This document shows, in pieces, positions 12,586-25,700 of a stretch of 64,000 nt of DNA. Under the pieces are notes generated by a model, which was not told the origin of the DNA, made no database searches, and saw only the letters and a list, made by a program, of their open reading frames with translations. The stretch is from Calliopsis andreniformis (lineage: Eukaryota > Arthropoda > Insecta > Hymenoptera > Andrenidae): contig NW_027480423.1 of the NCBI RefSeq assembly GCF_051401765.1, forward strand, positions 6,386,001-6,450,000, given 5' to 3'. Position 1 is the stretch's first letter, and each line of letters begins with the position of its first letter. The translations under genes and the position numbers were made by a program.

Positions 12586-15500
12586 ACCTAGGTTACCCGG
12601 AACGAAGAAATGACCAGTACTATCATACTGTTTGCAGTTATTCCTGTTATACGATGGAAAAACTTTTGCATCTGTATTGTATTTTATGCTTCCGGCGTTG
12701 ACTTCTAAGGCCCTAGCTATTCGATTTCGTGGAGCAACGCCCTAGAGTGGGGCCTAGGTTGCCCGGTACGTAGAAATGTCCATTACTTTCACACTGTTTG
12801 CAAATATACATTATATACGATGGAAAATCTGTTGTATTTATGTTGCATTTTATGCTTCTGGCGTTGACATCTAAGGCCCCAACTGTTTGATCTGGTGGAG
12901 CAACGCCCTAGAGTGAAGCCTAGGTTGCCCGGAACGTAGAAATGACCATAATTTTCACACTGGTTGCTATCATTCGTTTTATATCATGGATAAACTGTTG
13001 TATTTATATTGTATTTTATGCTTCTGGCGTTCACTTCTTAGGCCCTAACTATCCGATCTGGTGGAACAACGCCCTAGGGTGAAGCCTAGGTTGCCCGGAA
13101 CGTAGAAATGACCATAACTTTTACACTGGTAGCAATTATTCGTTTTATACAATGGAAAAACTGTTCTATTTATTTTGCATTTTATGCTTCGGGCGTTGAC
13201 TTCTAAGGCCCTAACTATTCAACCCGTTGGGCCAACGCCCTAGGGTGAAGCCTAGGTTGCCCGGAACGTAGAAATGAACATAACTTTCACACCGGTAGCA
13301 ATTATTCGTTTTATACGAAGGAAAAACTGTTGTATTAATATTGCATTTTATGCTTCTGGCGTTGACTTCTTAGGCCCTAACTACTCGATCTGGTGGCGTA
13401 ATGCCTCACAGTTAAGACTAGGATGCCCGAAACGCCGAAATGATCATCACTTTTACTCTGGTTGCAATTACTCGTGCTATACGATGGAAAAACTGTTGCA
13501 TCTTTATTGTATTTTATGCTTCTGGCGTTGACTTCTAAGTCCCAAACTATTCGATCTGGTGGAGCAACGCACTAGAGTGAAGCCTAGGTTGCTCGGAATG
13601 TAGAAATGTCCATAACTTTCACACTGGTTGCAATTATTCGTTTTATACAATGGAAAAACTGTTCTACTTATTTTGCATTTTATGCTTCGGGCGTTGACTT
13701 CTAAGGCCCTAACTGATTGATCTGGAGGACCAACGCCCTAGTGTGAAGCCTAGGTTGCCCGGAACGTAGAAATGACCATAACTTTCATACTGGTTGCAAT
13801 TACTCGTTTTATATTATGGAAGAACTGTTGTATTTATATTGTATTTTATGCTACTGGCGTTCACTTCTTAGACCCTAACTATTCGATCTGGTGGAACAAC
13901 GCCCTGGGGTGAAGCCTAGGTTGCCCGGAAAGTAGAAATGACCATAACTTTCACACTGGTTGCTATTATTCGTTTTATACGATGGAACAACTGTTACATT
14001 TATATTGTATTTCATGCTTCTGACGTTGCCATCTTAGGCCCTAACTGTTCGATCTGGTGTAACAACGCCCTAGAGTGAAGCCTAGGTTTCCCGGAACGTA
14101 GAAATGTCCAGTACTTTCACACTGCTTGCAATTATTCATTTTATACGATGGAAAAGCTGTTGTATTGATATTATATTTTATGCTTCTGGCGTTGACTTCT
14201 AAGGCCGTAGCTATTAGCTGTGGTGGAGCAACGCCCTACAGTGACGCGTAGGTTGCCCGGAACGTAGAAATGACCATTAATATCACAATGTCTGCAATTA
14301 TTCATTTTATACAATGGAAAAACGGTTGTACTTATATTGTGTTTTATACTTCTGGCGTTGAATTCCAAGTCCCTAACTATTCGATCTGGTGGTGCAACGC
14401 CCTAGAGTGAGGCCTAGGTTGCCCGGAACGTAGAAATGACCATAATTTTCACACTGGTTTCTATTATTCGTTTTATACAATGGAAAAACTGTTCTATTTA
14501 TTTTGTAGTTTATGCTTCGGGCATTGACTTCTAAGGCCCTAACTATTCGATCTGGTTTAGCAACACCCTAGGGTGAAGCCAAGCTGGCTCGGAACGTAGG
14601 ACATACTATTGCCTTCACACTGGCTGCAATTATTCATGTTCTACGATGGATAAACTGTTGCATCTTTATTGTATTTTATGCTTGTGGCGTTGACATATAA
14701 GGCTCTATCTATTCGATCTGGTGGAACAACGCCCCAGAGTGAGGACTAGGTTGCCCGGAACGTAGAAATGACCATAACTTTCACACTGGTTGCAATTATT
14801 CGTTTTATACGACGGAAAAGCTGTGGTATTTATATCGTATTTTATGCTTCTGGCGTTGACTTCTTAGGCCCTAACTATTCGATCTGGTGGAGCAACGCCC
14901 TAGAGTGAAACCTAGTTTGCCCGGAACGTAGAACTGACCATTACTTTCACACTGGTTGCAATTATTCCTGTTATACGATGGAAAAACTGTTGCATCTTTA
15001 TTGTATTTTATGCTTCTGGCGTTTACTTCTAAGTCCATAACTATTCGATCTGGTGGAGCAACGCACTAGAGTGAAGCATAGGTTGCTCGGAATGTAGAAA
15101 TGATCATAACTTTCACACTGGTTGCAATTATACGTTTTATACGATGGAAAAGCTGTTGTATTTTTATTGCATTTTATGCTGCGGGCGTTGACTTCTAAGG
15201 CCCTAGCTATTCAACCCGTTGGGCCAACGCCCTAGCGAGAAGCCTAGGTTGCCCGGAAAGTAGAAATGACCATAACTTTCGTACTGGTCGCTATTATTCG
15301 TTTTATAGGTTGGAAAAACTGTTCTACTTATTTTGTATTTTATGCTTCGGGCGTTGACTTCCATGGCCCTACCTATTTGATCAGGTGGAGCAACGCCCTA
15401 CAGTGAAGCCTAGTTTGCCCGGAACGTAGATATGACCTTAACCTTCACACAGGTTGCAGTTATTCGTTTTATACGATGTAAAGGCTGTTGTATTTATTTT

Positions 15501-18500
15501 GTAGTTTATGCTTCTGGCGTTGACTTCTAAGGCCCTAACTCTTCGATCTGGTGGAGCAACGCCTCAGAGTTAAGTCTGGGATGCCCGAAACGTCGAAGTG
15601 ATCATTACTATCGCACTGGTTGCAATTAGTGATGCTATACGATGGAAAAACTGTTGCATCTTTATTGTATTTTATGCTTCTGGCGTTGACTTCTAAGTCC
15701 CTAACTATTCGATCTGGTGGAGCAACGCACTAGAGTGAAGCCTAGGTTGCTCGGAATGTAGAAATGTCCATAACTTTCACACTGGTTGCAATTATACGTT
15801 TTATACGATAGAAAAGCTGTTCTATTTATTTTGTATTTTATGCTTCGGGCGTTGACTTCTAAGGCCCTAACTATTCAATCGGTTGCAGCAACGCACTAGG
15901 ATGGTTCCTAGGTTGCCCGGAAAGTAGAAATGACTATAACTTTCATACTGGTTGCAATTATTCGTTTTCTACGATGGAAATGCTGTTGTATTTATATTGT
16001 ATTTTATGCTTCCCGTGTTGACTTCTCAGACCCTAACTCTTCGATCTGGTGGGGCAACGCCTCAGAGTTAAGTCTAGGATGCCCGAAACGTCGAAATGAT
16101 CGTTGCTTTCGCACTGGTTGCAATTAGTCATGCTATACAATGGAAAAACTGTTGTATTTATACTGTATTTTACGCTTCTGGCGTTGACTTCTAAGGCCGT
16201 AGCTATTCGATGTGGTGGAGCAACGCCCTAGAGTGACACCTAGGTAGCCTGGAACGTAGAAATGTCCATTACTTTCACAATGTTTCCAATTACTCATTTT
16301 ATACGATGGAAAAACTGTTGTACTTATATTGTATTTTATTCTTATGGCGTTGAATTCTAAGTCCCTAGCTATGCGATTTGGTGGAGCAACGCCCTAGAGT
16401 GAAACCCTGGTTGCCCGGAACCTAGAAATTACCATAACTTTCACACTGATAGCAATTATTCGTTTTATACGATCGAACAACTGTTGTATTTATATTGTAT
16501 TTTATGCTTCTGGCGCTGACTTCTAGGGCACTAACTATTCGATCTGGTGGAGCAGCGCCCTAGGGTGAAGCCTAGGTTGCCCGGAACGTAGAAATGAACA
16601 TAACTTTCACACCGGTAGCAATTATTCGTTTTATACGATGGAAAAACTGTTGTATTAATATTGCATTTTATGCTTCTGGCGTTGACTTCTTAGGCCCTAA
16701 CTACTCGATCTGGTGGCGTAATGCCTCACAGTTAAAACTAGGATGCCCGAAAGCCGAAATGATCATCACTTTTACTCTGGTTGCAATTACTCGTGCTATA
16801 CGATGGAAAAACTGTTGCATCTTTATTGTATTTTATGCTTCTGGCGTTTACTTCTAAGTCCATAACTATTCGATCTGGTGGAGCAACGCACTAGAGTGAA
16901 GCCTAGGTTGCTCGGAATGTAGAAATGTCCATAACTTTCACACTGGTTGCAATTATACGTTTTATACGATGGAAAAGCTGTTGTATTTTTATTGCATTTT
17001 ATGCTTCGGGCGTTGACTTCTAAGGCCCTAACTATTCAACCCGTTGGGCCAACGCCCTAGGGTGAAGCCTAGGTTGCCCGGAACGTAGAAATGAACATAA
17101 CTTTCACACCGGTAGCAATTATTCGTTTAATACGATGGAAAAACTGTTGTATTAATATTGCATTTTATGCTTCTGGCGTTGACTTCTTAGGCCCTAACTA
17201 CTCGATCTGGTGGCGTAATGCCTCACAGTTAAGACTAGGATGCCCGAAACGCCGAAATGATCATCACTTTTACTCTGGTTGCAATTACTCGTGCTATACG
17301 ATGGAAAAACTGTTGCATCTTTATTGTATTTTATGCTTCTGGCGTTGACTTCTAAGTTCCTAACTATTCGATCTGGTGGAGCAACGCACTAGAGTGAAGC
17401 CTAGGTTGCTCGGAATGTAGAAATGTCCATAACTTTCACACTGGTTGCAATTATACGTTTTATACGATAGAAAAGATGTTCTATTTATTTTGTATTTTAT
17501 GCTTCGGGCGTTGACTTCTAAGGCCCTAACTATTCAGTCGGTTGCAGAAACGCCCTAGGATGCTTCCTAGGTTGCCCGGAAAGTAGAGATGACTATAACT
17601 TTCATACTGGTTGCAATTATTCGTTTTCTACGATGGAAATGCTGTTGTATTTATATTGTATTTTATGCTTCCCGTGTTGACTTCTCAGACCCTAACTCTT
17701 CGATCTGGTGGGGCAACGCCTCAGAGTTAAGTCTAGGATGCCCGAAACGTCGAAATGATCGTTGCTTTCGCACTGGTTGCAATTAGTCATGCTATACAAT
17801 GGAAAAACTGTTGTATTTATACTGTATTTTACGCTTCTGGCGTTGACTTCTAAGGCCGTAGCTATTCGATGTGGTGGAGCAACGCCCTAGAGTGACACCT
17901 AGGTAGCCTGGAACGTAGAAATGTCCATTACTTTCACAATGTTTCCAATTACTCATTTTATACGATGGAAAAACTGTTGTACTTATATTGTATTTTATTC
18001 TTATGGCGTTGAATTCTAAGTCCCTAGCTATGCGATTTGGTGGAGCAACGCCCTAGAGTGAAACCCTGGTTGCCCGGAACCTAGAAATTACCATAACTTT
18101 CACACTGATAGCAATTATTCGTTTTATACGATCGAACAACTGTTGTATTTATATTGTATTTTATGCTTCTGGCGCTGACTTCTAGGGCACTAACTATTCG
18201 ATCTGGTGGAGCAGCGCCCTAGGGTGAAGCCTAGGTTGCCCGGAACGTAGAAATGAACATAACTTTCACACCGGTAGCAATTATTCGTTTTATACGATGG
18301 AAAAACTGTTGTATTAATATTGCATTTTATGCTTCTGGCGTTGACTTCTTAGGCCCTAACTACTCGATCTGGTGGCGTAATGCCTCACAGTTAAAACTAG
18401 GATGCCCGAAACGCCGAAATGATCATCACTTTTACTCTGGTTGCAATTACTCGTGCTATACGATGGAAAAACTGTTGCATCTTTATTGTACTTTATGCTT

Positions 18501-18713
18501 CTGGCGTTTACTTCTAAGTCCATAACTATTCGATCTGGTGGAGCAACGCACTAGAGTGAAGCCTAGGTTGCTCGGAATGTAGAAATGTCCATAACTTTCA
18601 CACTGGTTGCAATTATACGTTTTATACGATGGAAAAGCTGTTGTATTTTTATTGCATTTTATGCTTCGGGCGTTGACTTCTAAGGCCCTAACTATTCAAC
18701 CCGTTGGGCCAAC
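11743..18713 (+). repeat. 42-monomer higher-order repeat, copy C2 (6,971 bp)
   Basis: This is the second full copy of the 6,972-bp unit. It is one base shorter because a C is missing near 16,752. Landmarks left of that point are 6,972 bp from C1 and those right of it 6,971 bp. Substitutions against C1 are sparse, for example GGCCGTAGC near 5,574 against GGCCGGAGC near 12,546. Copies C1 and C2 are directly adjacent in tandem. Confidence 0.9.
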
Positions 18714-19556
18714 GCCCTAGGGTGAAGCCTAGGTTGCCCGGAACGTAGAAATGAACATAACTTTCACACCGGTAGCAATTATTCGTTTAATACGATGGAA
18801 AAACTGTTGTATTAATATTGCATTTTATGCTTCTGGCGTTGACTTCTTAGGCCCTAACTACTCGATCTGGTGGCGTAATGCCTCACAGTTAAGACTAGGA
18901 TGCCCGAAACGCCGAAATGATCATCACTTTTACTCTGGTTGCAATTACTCGTGCTATACGATGGAAAAACTGTTGCATCTTTATTGTATTTTATGCTTCT
19001 GGCGTTGACTTCTAAGTTCCTAACTATTCGATCTGGTGGAGCAACGCACTAGAGTGAAGCCTAGGTTGCTCGGAATGTAGAAATGTCCATAACTTTCACA
19101 CTGGTTGCAATTATACGTTTTATACGATAGAAAAGATGTTCTATTTATTTTGTATTTTATGCTTCGGGCGTTGACTTCTAAGGCCCTAACTATTCAGTCG
19201 GTTGCAGAAACGCCCTAGGATGCTTCCTAGGTTGCCCGGAAAGTAGAGATGACTATAACTTTCATACTGGTTGCAATTATTCGTTTTCTACGATGGAAAT
19301 GCTGTTGTATTTATATTGTATTTTATGCTTCCCGTGTTGACTTCTTAGACCCTAACTCTTCGATCTGGTGGAGCAACGCCTCAGAGTTAAGTCTAGGATG
19401 CCCGAAACGTCGAAATGATTGTTGCTTTCGCACTGGTTGCAATTAGTCATGCTTTACAATGGAAAAACTGCTGTATTTATACTGTATTTTATGCTTCTGG
19501 CGTTGACTTCTAAGGCCGTAGCTATTCGATGTGGTGGAGCAACGCCCTAGAGTGAA
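15633..19556 (+). repeat. 10-monomer unit, second set inside C2/C3
   Basis: Same structure as the set at 8,661: copies 15,633-17,291 and 17,292-18,951, then a partial copy from 18,952 to about 19,556. The first copy is 1,659 bp because of the single-base loss near 16,752. Its arrangement one 42-monomer step from the first set shows that the 10-monomer amplification came before the 42-monomer duplication. Confidence 0.87.
16752..16753 (+). other. Single-base deletion private to one repeat copy
   Basis: The sequence reads CCCGAAAGCCGAAATG here, while sister copies near 9,780, 11,440 and 18,412 read CCCGAAACGCCGAAATG. The lost C shifts all following landmarks of C2 by one base relative to C1. 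It also changes the reading frame of a recurrent 90-codon open frame, with no sign of constraint against this. Confidence 0.9.
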
Positions 19557-22500
19557 ACCTAGGTTACCCGGAACGAAGAAATGACCAGTACTATCATACT
19601 GTTTGCAGTTATTCCTGTTATACGATGGAAAAACTTTTGCATCTGTATTGTATTTTATGCTTCCGGCGTTGACTTCTAAGGCCCTAGCTATTCGATTTCG
19701 TGGAGCAACGCCCTAGAGTGGGGCCTAGGTTGCCCGGTACGTAGAAATGTCCATTACTTTCACACTGTTTGCAAATATACATTATATACGATGGAAAATC
19801 TGTTGTATTTATGTTGCATTTTATGCTTCTGGCGTTGACATCTAAGGCCCCAACTGTTTGATCTGGTGGAGCAACGCCCTAGAGTGAAGCCTAGGTTGCC
19901 CGGAACGTAGAAATGACCATAATTTTCACACTGGTTGCTATCATTCGTTTTATATCATGGATAAACTGTTGTATTTATATTGTATTTTATGCTTCTGGCG
20001 TTCACTTCTTAGGACCTAACTATTCGATCTGGTGGAACAACGCCCTAGGGTGAAGCCTAGGTTGCCCGGAACGTAGAAATGACCATAACTTTTACACTGG
20101 TAGCAATTATTCGTTTTATACAATGGAAAAACTGTTCTATTTATTTTGCATTTTATGCTTCGGGCGTTGACTTCTAAGGCCCTAACTGATTGATCTGGAG
20201 GAGCAACGCCCTAGTGTGAAGCCTAGGTTGCCCGGAACGTAGAAATGACCATAACTTTCATACTGGTTGCAATTACTCGTTTTATATGATGGAAGAACTG
20301 TTGTATTTATATTGTATTTTATGCTACTGGCGTTCACTTCTTAGACCCTAACTATTCGATCTGGTGGAACAACGCCCTGGGGTGAAGCCTAGGTTGCCCG
20401 GAAAGTAGAAATGACCATAACTTTCACACTGGTTGCTATTATTCGTTTTATACGATGGAAAAACTGTTACATTTATATTGTATTTTATGCTTCTGGCGTT
20501 GCCATCTTAGGCCCTAACTGTTCGACCTGGTGGAACAACGCCCTAGAGTGAAGCCTAGGTTACCGGGAACGTAGAAATGACCAGTACTTTCACACTGTTT
20601 GCAATTATTCATTTTATACGATGGAAAAGCTGTTGTATTGATATTGTATTTTATGCTTCTGGCGTTGACTTCTAAGGCCGTAGCTATTAGCTGTGGTGGA
20701 GCAACGCCCTACAGTGACGCCTTGGTTGCCCGGAACGTAGAAATGACCATTAATTTCACAATATTTGCAATTATTCATTTTATACAATGGAAAAACGATT
20801 GTACTTATATTGTGTTTTATTCTTCTGGCGTTGAATTCCAAGTCCCTAGCTATTCGATCTGGTGGACCAACGCCCTAGAGTGAAACCTAGGCTGTTCGGA
20901 ATGTAGAAATGACTTTAACTTTCACACTGGTCCCAATTTTTCGTTTTATACCATGGAAAAGCTGTTGTATTTTGTATCGTATTTTATGCTTCGGGCGTTT
21001 ACTTCTAAGGCCCTCACTATTCGATCTGGTGAAGCAACGCCCTAGAGTGAAGCCGAGGTTGCCCGGAACGTAAAAATGACCATCACTTTCAAACTGGTTG
21101 CAATTATTCCGGTTATATGATGGAAAAACTGTTGTATTTTTATTGCATTTTATGCTTCGCGCATTGACTTCTTAGGCCCTAACTGTTCGATATGGTGTAA
21201 CAACGCCCTAGAGTGAAGCCTAGGTTTCCCGGAACGTAGAAATGACCAGTACTTTCACACTGTTTGCAATTATTCATTTTATACGATGGAAAAGCTGTTG
21301 TATTGATATTATATTTTATGCTTCTGGCGTTGACTTCTAAGGCCGTAGCTATTAGCTGTGGTGGAGCAACGCCCTAGAGTGATGCCTAGGTTGCCCGGAA
21401 CGTAGAAATGACCATAATTTTCACACTGGTTTCTATTATTCGTTTTATACAATGGAAAAACTGTTCTATTTATTTTGTAGTTTATGCTTCGGGCATTGAC
21501 TTCTAAGGCCCTAACTATTCGATCTGGTTTAGCAACACCCTAGGGTGAAGCCAAGCTGGCTCGGAACGTAGGACATACTATTGCCTTCACACTGGTTGCA
21601 ATTATTCATGTTATACGATGGATAAACTGTTGCATCTTTATTGTATTTTATGCTTGTGGCGTTGACATCTAAGGCTCTATCTATTCGATCTGGTGGAACA
21701 ACGCCCCAGAGTGAGGACTAGGTTGCCCGGAACGTAGAAATGACCATAACTTTCACACTGGTTGCAATTATTCGTTTTATACGACGGAAAAGCTGTGGTA
21801 TTTATATCGTATTTTATGCTTCTGGCGTTGACTTCTTAGGCCCTAACTATTCGATCTGGTGGAGCAACGCCCTAGAGTGAAACCTAGTTTGCCCGGAACG
21901 TAGAACTGACCATTACTTTCACACTGGTTGCAATTATTCCTGTTATACGATGGAAAAACTGTTGCATCTTTATTGTATTTTATGCTTCTGGCGTTTACTT
22001 CTAAGTCCATAACTATTCGATCTGGTGGAGCAACGCACTAGAGTGAAGCATAGGTTGCTCGGAATGTAGAAATGATCATAACTTTCACACTGGTTGCAAT
22101 TATACGTTTTATACGATGGAAAAGCTGTTGTATTTTTATTGCATTTTATGCTTCGGGCGTTGACTTCTAAGGCCCTAGCTATTCAACCCGTTGGGCCAAC
22201 GCCCTAGCGAGAAGCCTAGGTTGCCCGGAAAGTAGAAATGACCATAACTTTCGTACTGGTCGCTATTATTCGTTTTATAGGTTGGAAAAACTGTTCTACT
22301 TATTTTGTATTTTATGCTTCGGGCGTTGACTTCCATGGCCCTACCTATTTGATCAGGTGGAGCAACGCCCTACAGTGAAGCCTAGTTTGCCCGGAACGTA
22401 GATATGACCTTAACCTTCACACAGGTTGCAGTTATTCGTTTTATACGATGTAAAGGCTGTTCTATTTATTTTGTAGTTTATGCTTCTGGCGTTGACATCT

Positions 22501-22700
22501 AAGGCCCTAACTCTTCGATCTGGTGGAGCAACGCCTCAGAGTTAAGTCTGGGATGCCCGAAACGTCGAAGTGATCATTACTATCGCACTGGTTGCAATTA
22601 GTCATGCTATACGATGGAAAAACTGTTGCATCTTTATTGTATTTTATGCTTCTGGCGTTGACTTCTAAGTCCCTAACTATTCGATCTGGTGGAGCAACGC
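18714..22700 (+). repeat. Third, partial and rearranged copy of the 42-monomer repeat (C3)
   Basis: C3 follows C2 in tandem and matches it at an offset of 6,971 bp up to about 20,183. There three monomers are missing (C2 about 13,209-13,707) and the offset falls to 6,473. Four monomers are then gained by about 21,181 (offset 7,138) and one is lost by about 21,411 (offset 6,972). Matching continues to about 22,700, where GCACTAGAG in C2 becomes GCCCTAGAG and similarity ends. The changes are -3, +4 and -1 monomers, net zero. Confidence 0.82.
20880..21410 (+). repeat. Whole-monomer insertion/deletion zone within C3
   Basis: Relative to C2, this stretch contains extra monomers. One has the unusual CTGGTCCCAATTTTTCG near 20,930. 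Another is a box-minus monomer (ATTCCGGTTATATGATGG near 21,107). A second copy of the monomer seen at about 20,520-20,690 follows from about 21,181. The sequence rejoins the C2 order at 21,411 after losing one monomer. Every step is a multiple of 166 within a base. Confidence 0.75.
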
Positions 22701-25700
22701 CCTAGAGTGAAGCCTAGGTTGCCCGGAACGTAGAAATGCCCATTACTTTCACACTGGTTGCAATTATTAGTTTTATACGATGGAAAAACTGTTCTATTTA
22801 TTTTGTATTTTATGCTTCGGGCGTTGACTTCTAAGGCCCTAACTATTCAATCTGTTGCAGCAACGACCTATGGTGAAGCCTAGGTTGCCCGGAACGTAGA
22901 AGTGACCATAACTTCCACACTGGTTGCTATCAATCTTTTTATACAATGGAAAAACTGTTCTATTTACTTTGCGTTTTATGCTTCGGGCGTTGACTTCTAA
23001 GGCCCTAACTATTCAACCCGTTGGGCCAACGCCCTAGGGTGAAGCCTAGGTTGCCCGGAACGTTGAAATGACCATAACTTTCACACTGGTTGCTAATATT
23101 CGTTTTATACGATGGAAAAACTGTTATATTTATATAGTATTTTATACTTATGGCGTTGAATTCTAAGTCCCTAGCTATTTGATCTGGTGGAGCAACGCCC
23201 TAGTGTGAAACCTAGGTTACACGGAACGTAGAAATGACCAGTACTTTCACACTGTTTGCAGCTATTCCTGATATAAGATGGAAAAACTGTTGCATCTTTA
23301 TTGTATTTTATGCTTCTGGCGTTAACTTCTGACGCGCTAGCTATTCGATTTGGTGGAGCAACGCCCTAGAATGGGGCCTAGGTTGCCCGGTACGTAGAAA
23401 TGTCCATTACTTTCACACTGTTTGCAAATATACATTATATACGATGGAAAATCTGTTGTATTTATGTTGCATTTTATGCTTCTGGCGTTGACTTCTTAGG
23501 CCCTAAGTATTTGATCTGGTGGAGCAACGCCCTAAAGTGAAGCCTAGGTTGCCCGGAACGTAGAAATGGCCAGTACTTTCACACTGTTTGCTAATATTCG
23601 TTTTATATGATGGAAAAACTGTTATATTTATATTGTATTTTATACTTATGGCGTTGAATTCTGAGTCCCTAGCTATTTGATCTGGTGGAGCAACGCCCTA
23701 GAGTGAAACCTAGGATACCCAGAACGTAGAAATGACCAGTACTTTCACACTGTTTGCAGTTATTCCTGTTATACGATGGAAAAACTGTTGCATCTTTATT
23801 GTATTTTATGCTTCTGGCGTTGACTTCTAAGGCCGTAACTGATTGATCTGGAGGAGCAACGCCCTAGAGTGAAGCATAGATTGCCCGGAAAGTTGAAATG
23901 ACCATAACTTTCACACTGGTTGCTAATATTCCTTTTATACGGTGGAAAATCTGTTATATTTATATTGTATTTTGTACTTATTGCGTTGAATTCTAAGTCC
24001 CTAACTATTTGATCTGGTGGAGCATCGCCCTAGAGTGAAACCCAGGTTACCCGGAACGTAGAAATGACCAGTACTTTCACACTGTTTGCAGTCATTCCTG
24101 TTATACGATGGAAAAACTGTTGCACCTTTATTGTATTTTATGCTTCTGGCGTTGACTTCTAAGTAACTAGCTATTCGATATGGTGGTGTAACGCCCTAGA
24201 GTGAAACCTAGGTTGTCCGGTACGTAGAAATGTCCATTACTTTCACACTGTTTGCAAATATACATTATATACGATGGAAAAACTGTTCTATTTATGTCGT
24301 ATTTCATGCTTCGGACGCTGACTTCTAAGGCCCTAACTATTCAATCTGTTGGAACAACGCCCTAGGGTGAAGCCTAGGTTGCCCGGAAAGTAGAAATGAC
24401 CATAACTTTCATACTGGTTGCAATTATTCGTTTTATACGATGGAAAAACTGTTGTATTTATATTGTATTTTATGCTTCTGGCGCTGACTTCTAGGGTACT
24501 AACAATTCGATCTGGTGGAGCAGCGCCCTAGGGTGAAGCCTAGGTTGGCCGGAACGTAGAGATGACCATAACTTTCAGACCGGTAGCAATTATTCGTTTT
24601 ATACGATGGAAAAACTGTTGTATTAATATTGCTATTTATGCTTCTGGCGTTGACTTCTTAGGTCCTAACTACTCGATGTGGTGGAGTAATGCCTCACAGT
24701 TAAGTCTAGGATGCCCCAAACGCCGAAATGGTCATTACTTTCACACTGGTTGCAATTATTCATGCTATACGACGGAAAAACTGTTGCATTCTTGTTGTAT
24801 TTTCTGCTTCTGGCTTCGACTTCTAAGGTCCTAGGTATTCGATCTGGTGGGGCAACGTCCAAGAGTGAAGCCTATGTTGCGTGGAACGTAGAAATGACCA
24901 TAACCTTCACACTGGTTGCAATTACTCTTTTTATACAATGGAAAAACTGTTGTATCTATATTGTATTTTATGCTTCTGGCGTTGACTTCTAATGCCGTAG
25001 CTATTCGATGTGGTGGAGCAACGCCATAGATTGAAGCCTAGGTTGACCGGAACGTAGAAATGACCATATCATTCAAACTGGTTGCAGTTATTCCTGTTAT
25101 ACGATGCAACAGCTGTTGTATTCATATCGTATTTTATGTCTCTGGCGTTGACTTCTTAGGCCCTAACTATTCTATCTGGTGGAGCACTGCCATACAGTGA
25201 AACGTAGGTTGCCCAGAACGTAGAAATGACCATTACTATCACACTGGTTGCAATTATTCCTCTTATACGATGGTAAAACTGTTGTATTTTTATTGTATTT
25301 TATGCTTCTGGCGTTGAATTCTAAGTCTACAGCTATTCGATCTGGTGGAGCAACGCCGTAGAGTGAAGCCTAGGTTGCCCGGAACGTAGAAATGACCATA
25401 ACTTTCCCACTGGTTGCAATTACTCTTTTTATACAATGGAAAAACTGTTGTATCTATATTGTATTTTATGCTTCTGGCGTTGACTTCTAAGGCCGTAGCT
25501 ATTCCATGTGGTGGAGAAACACCCTACAGTCAAGCCCAGGTTGCCCGGAACGTAGAAATGAACATAACTTTCACACTGGCAGCAATTATTCGTTTTATAC
25601 AATGGAAAAACTGTTCTATTTATTTTGTATTTTATGCTTCGGGATTTGGCTTCTATGGCCCTACCTATTCGATCTGGTGGAGCAACACCCTACAGTCAAG

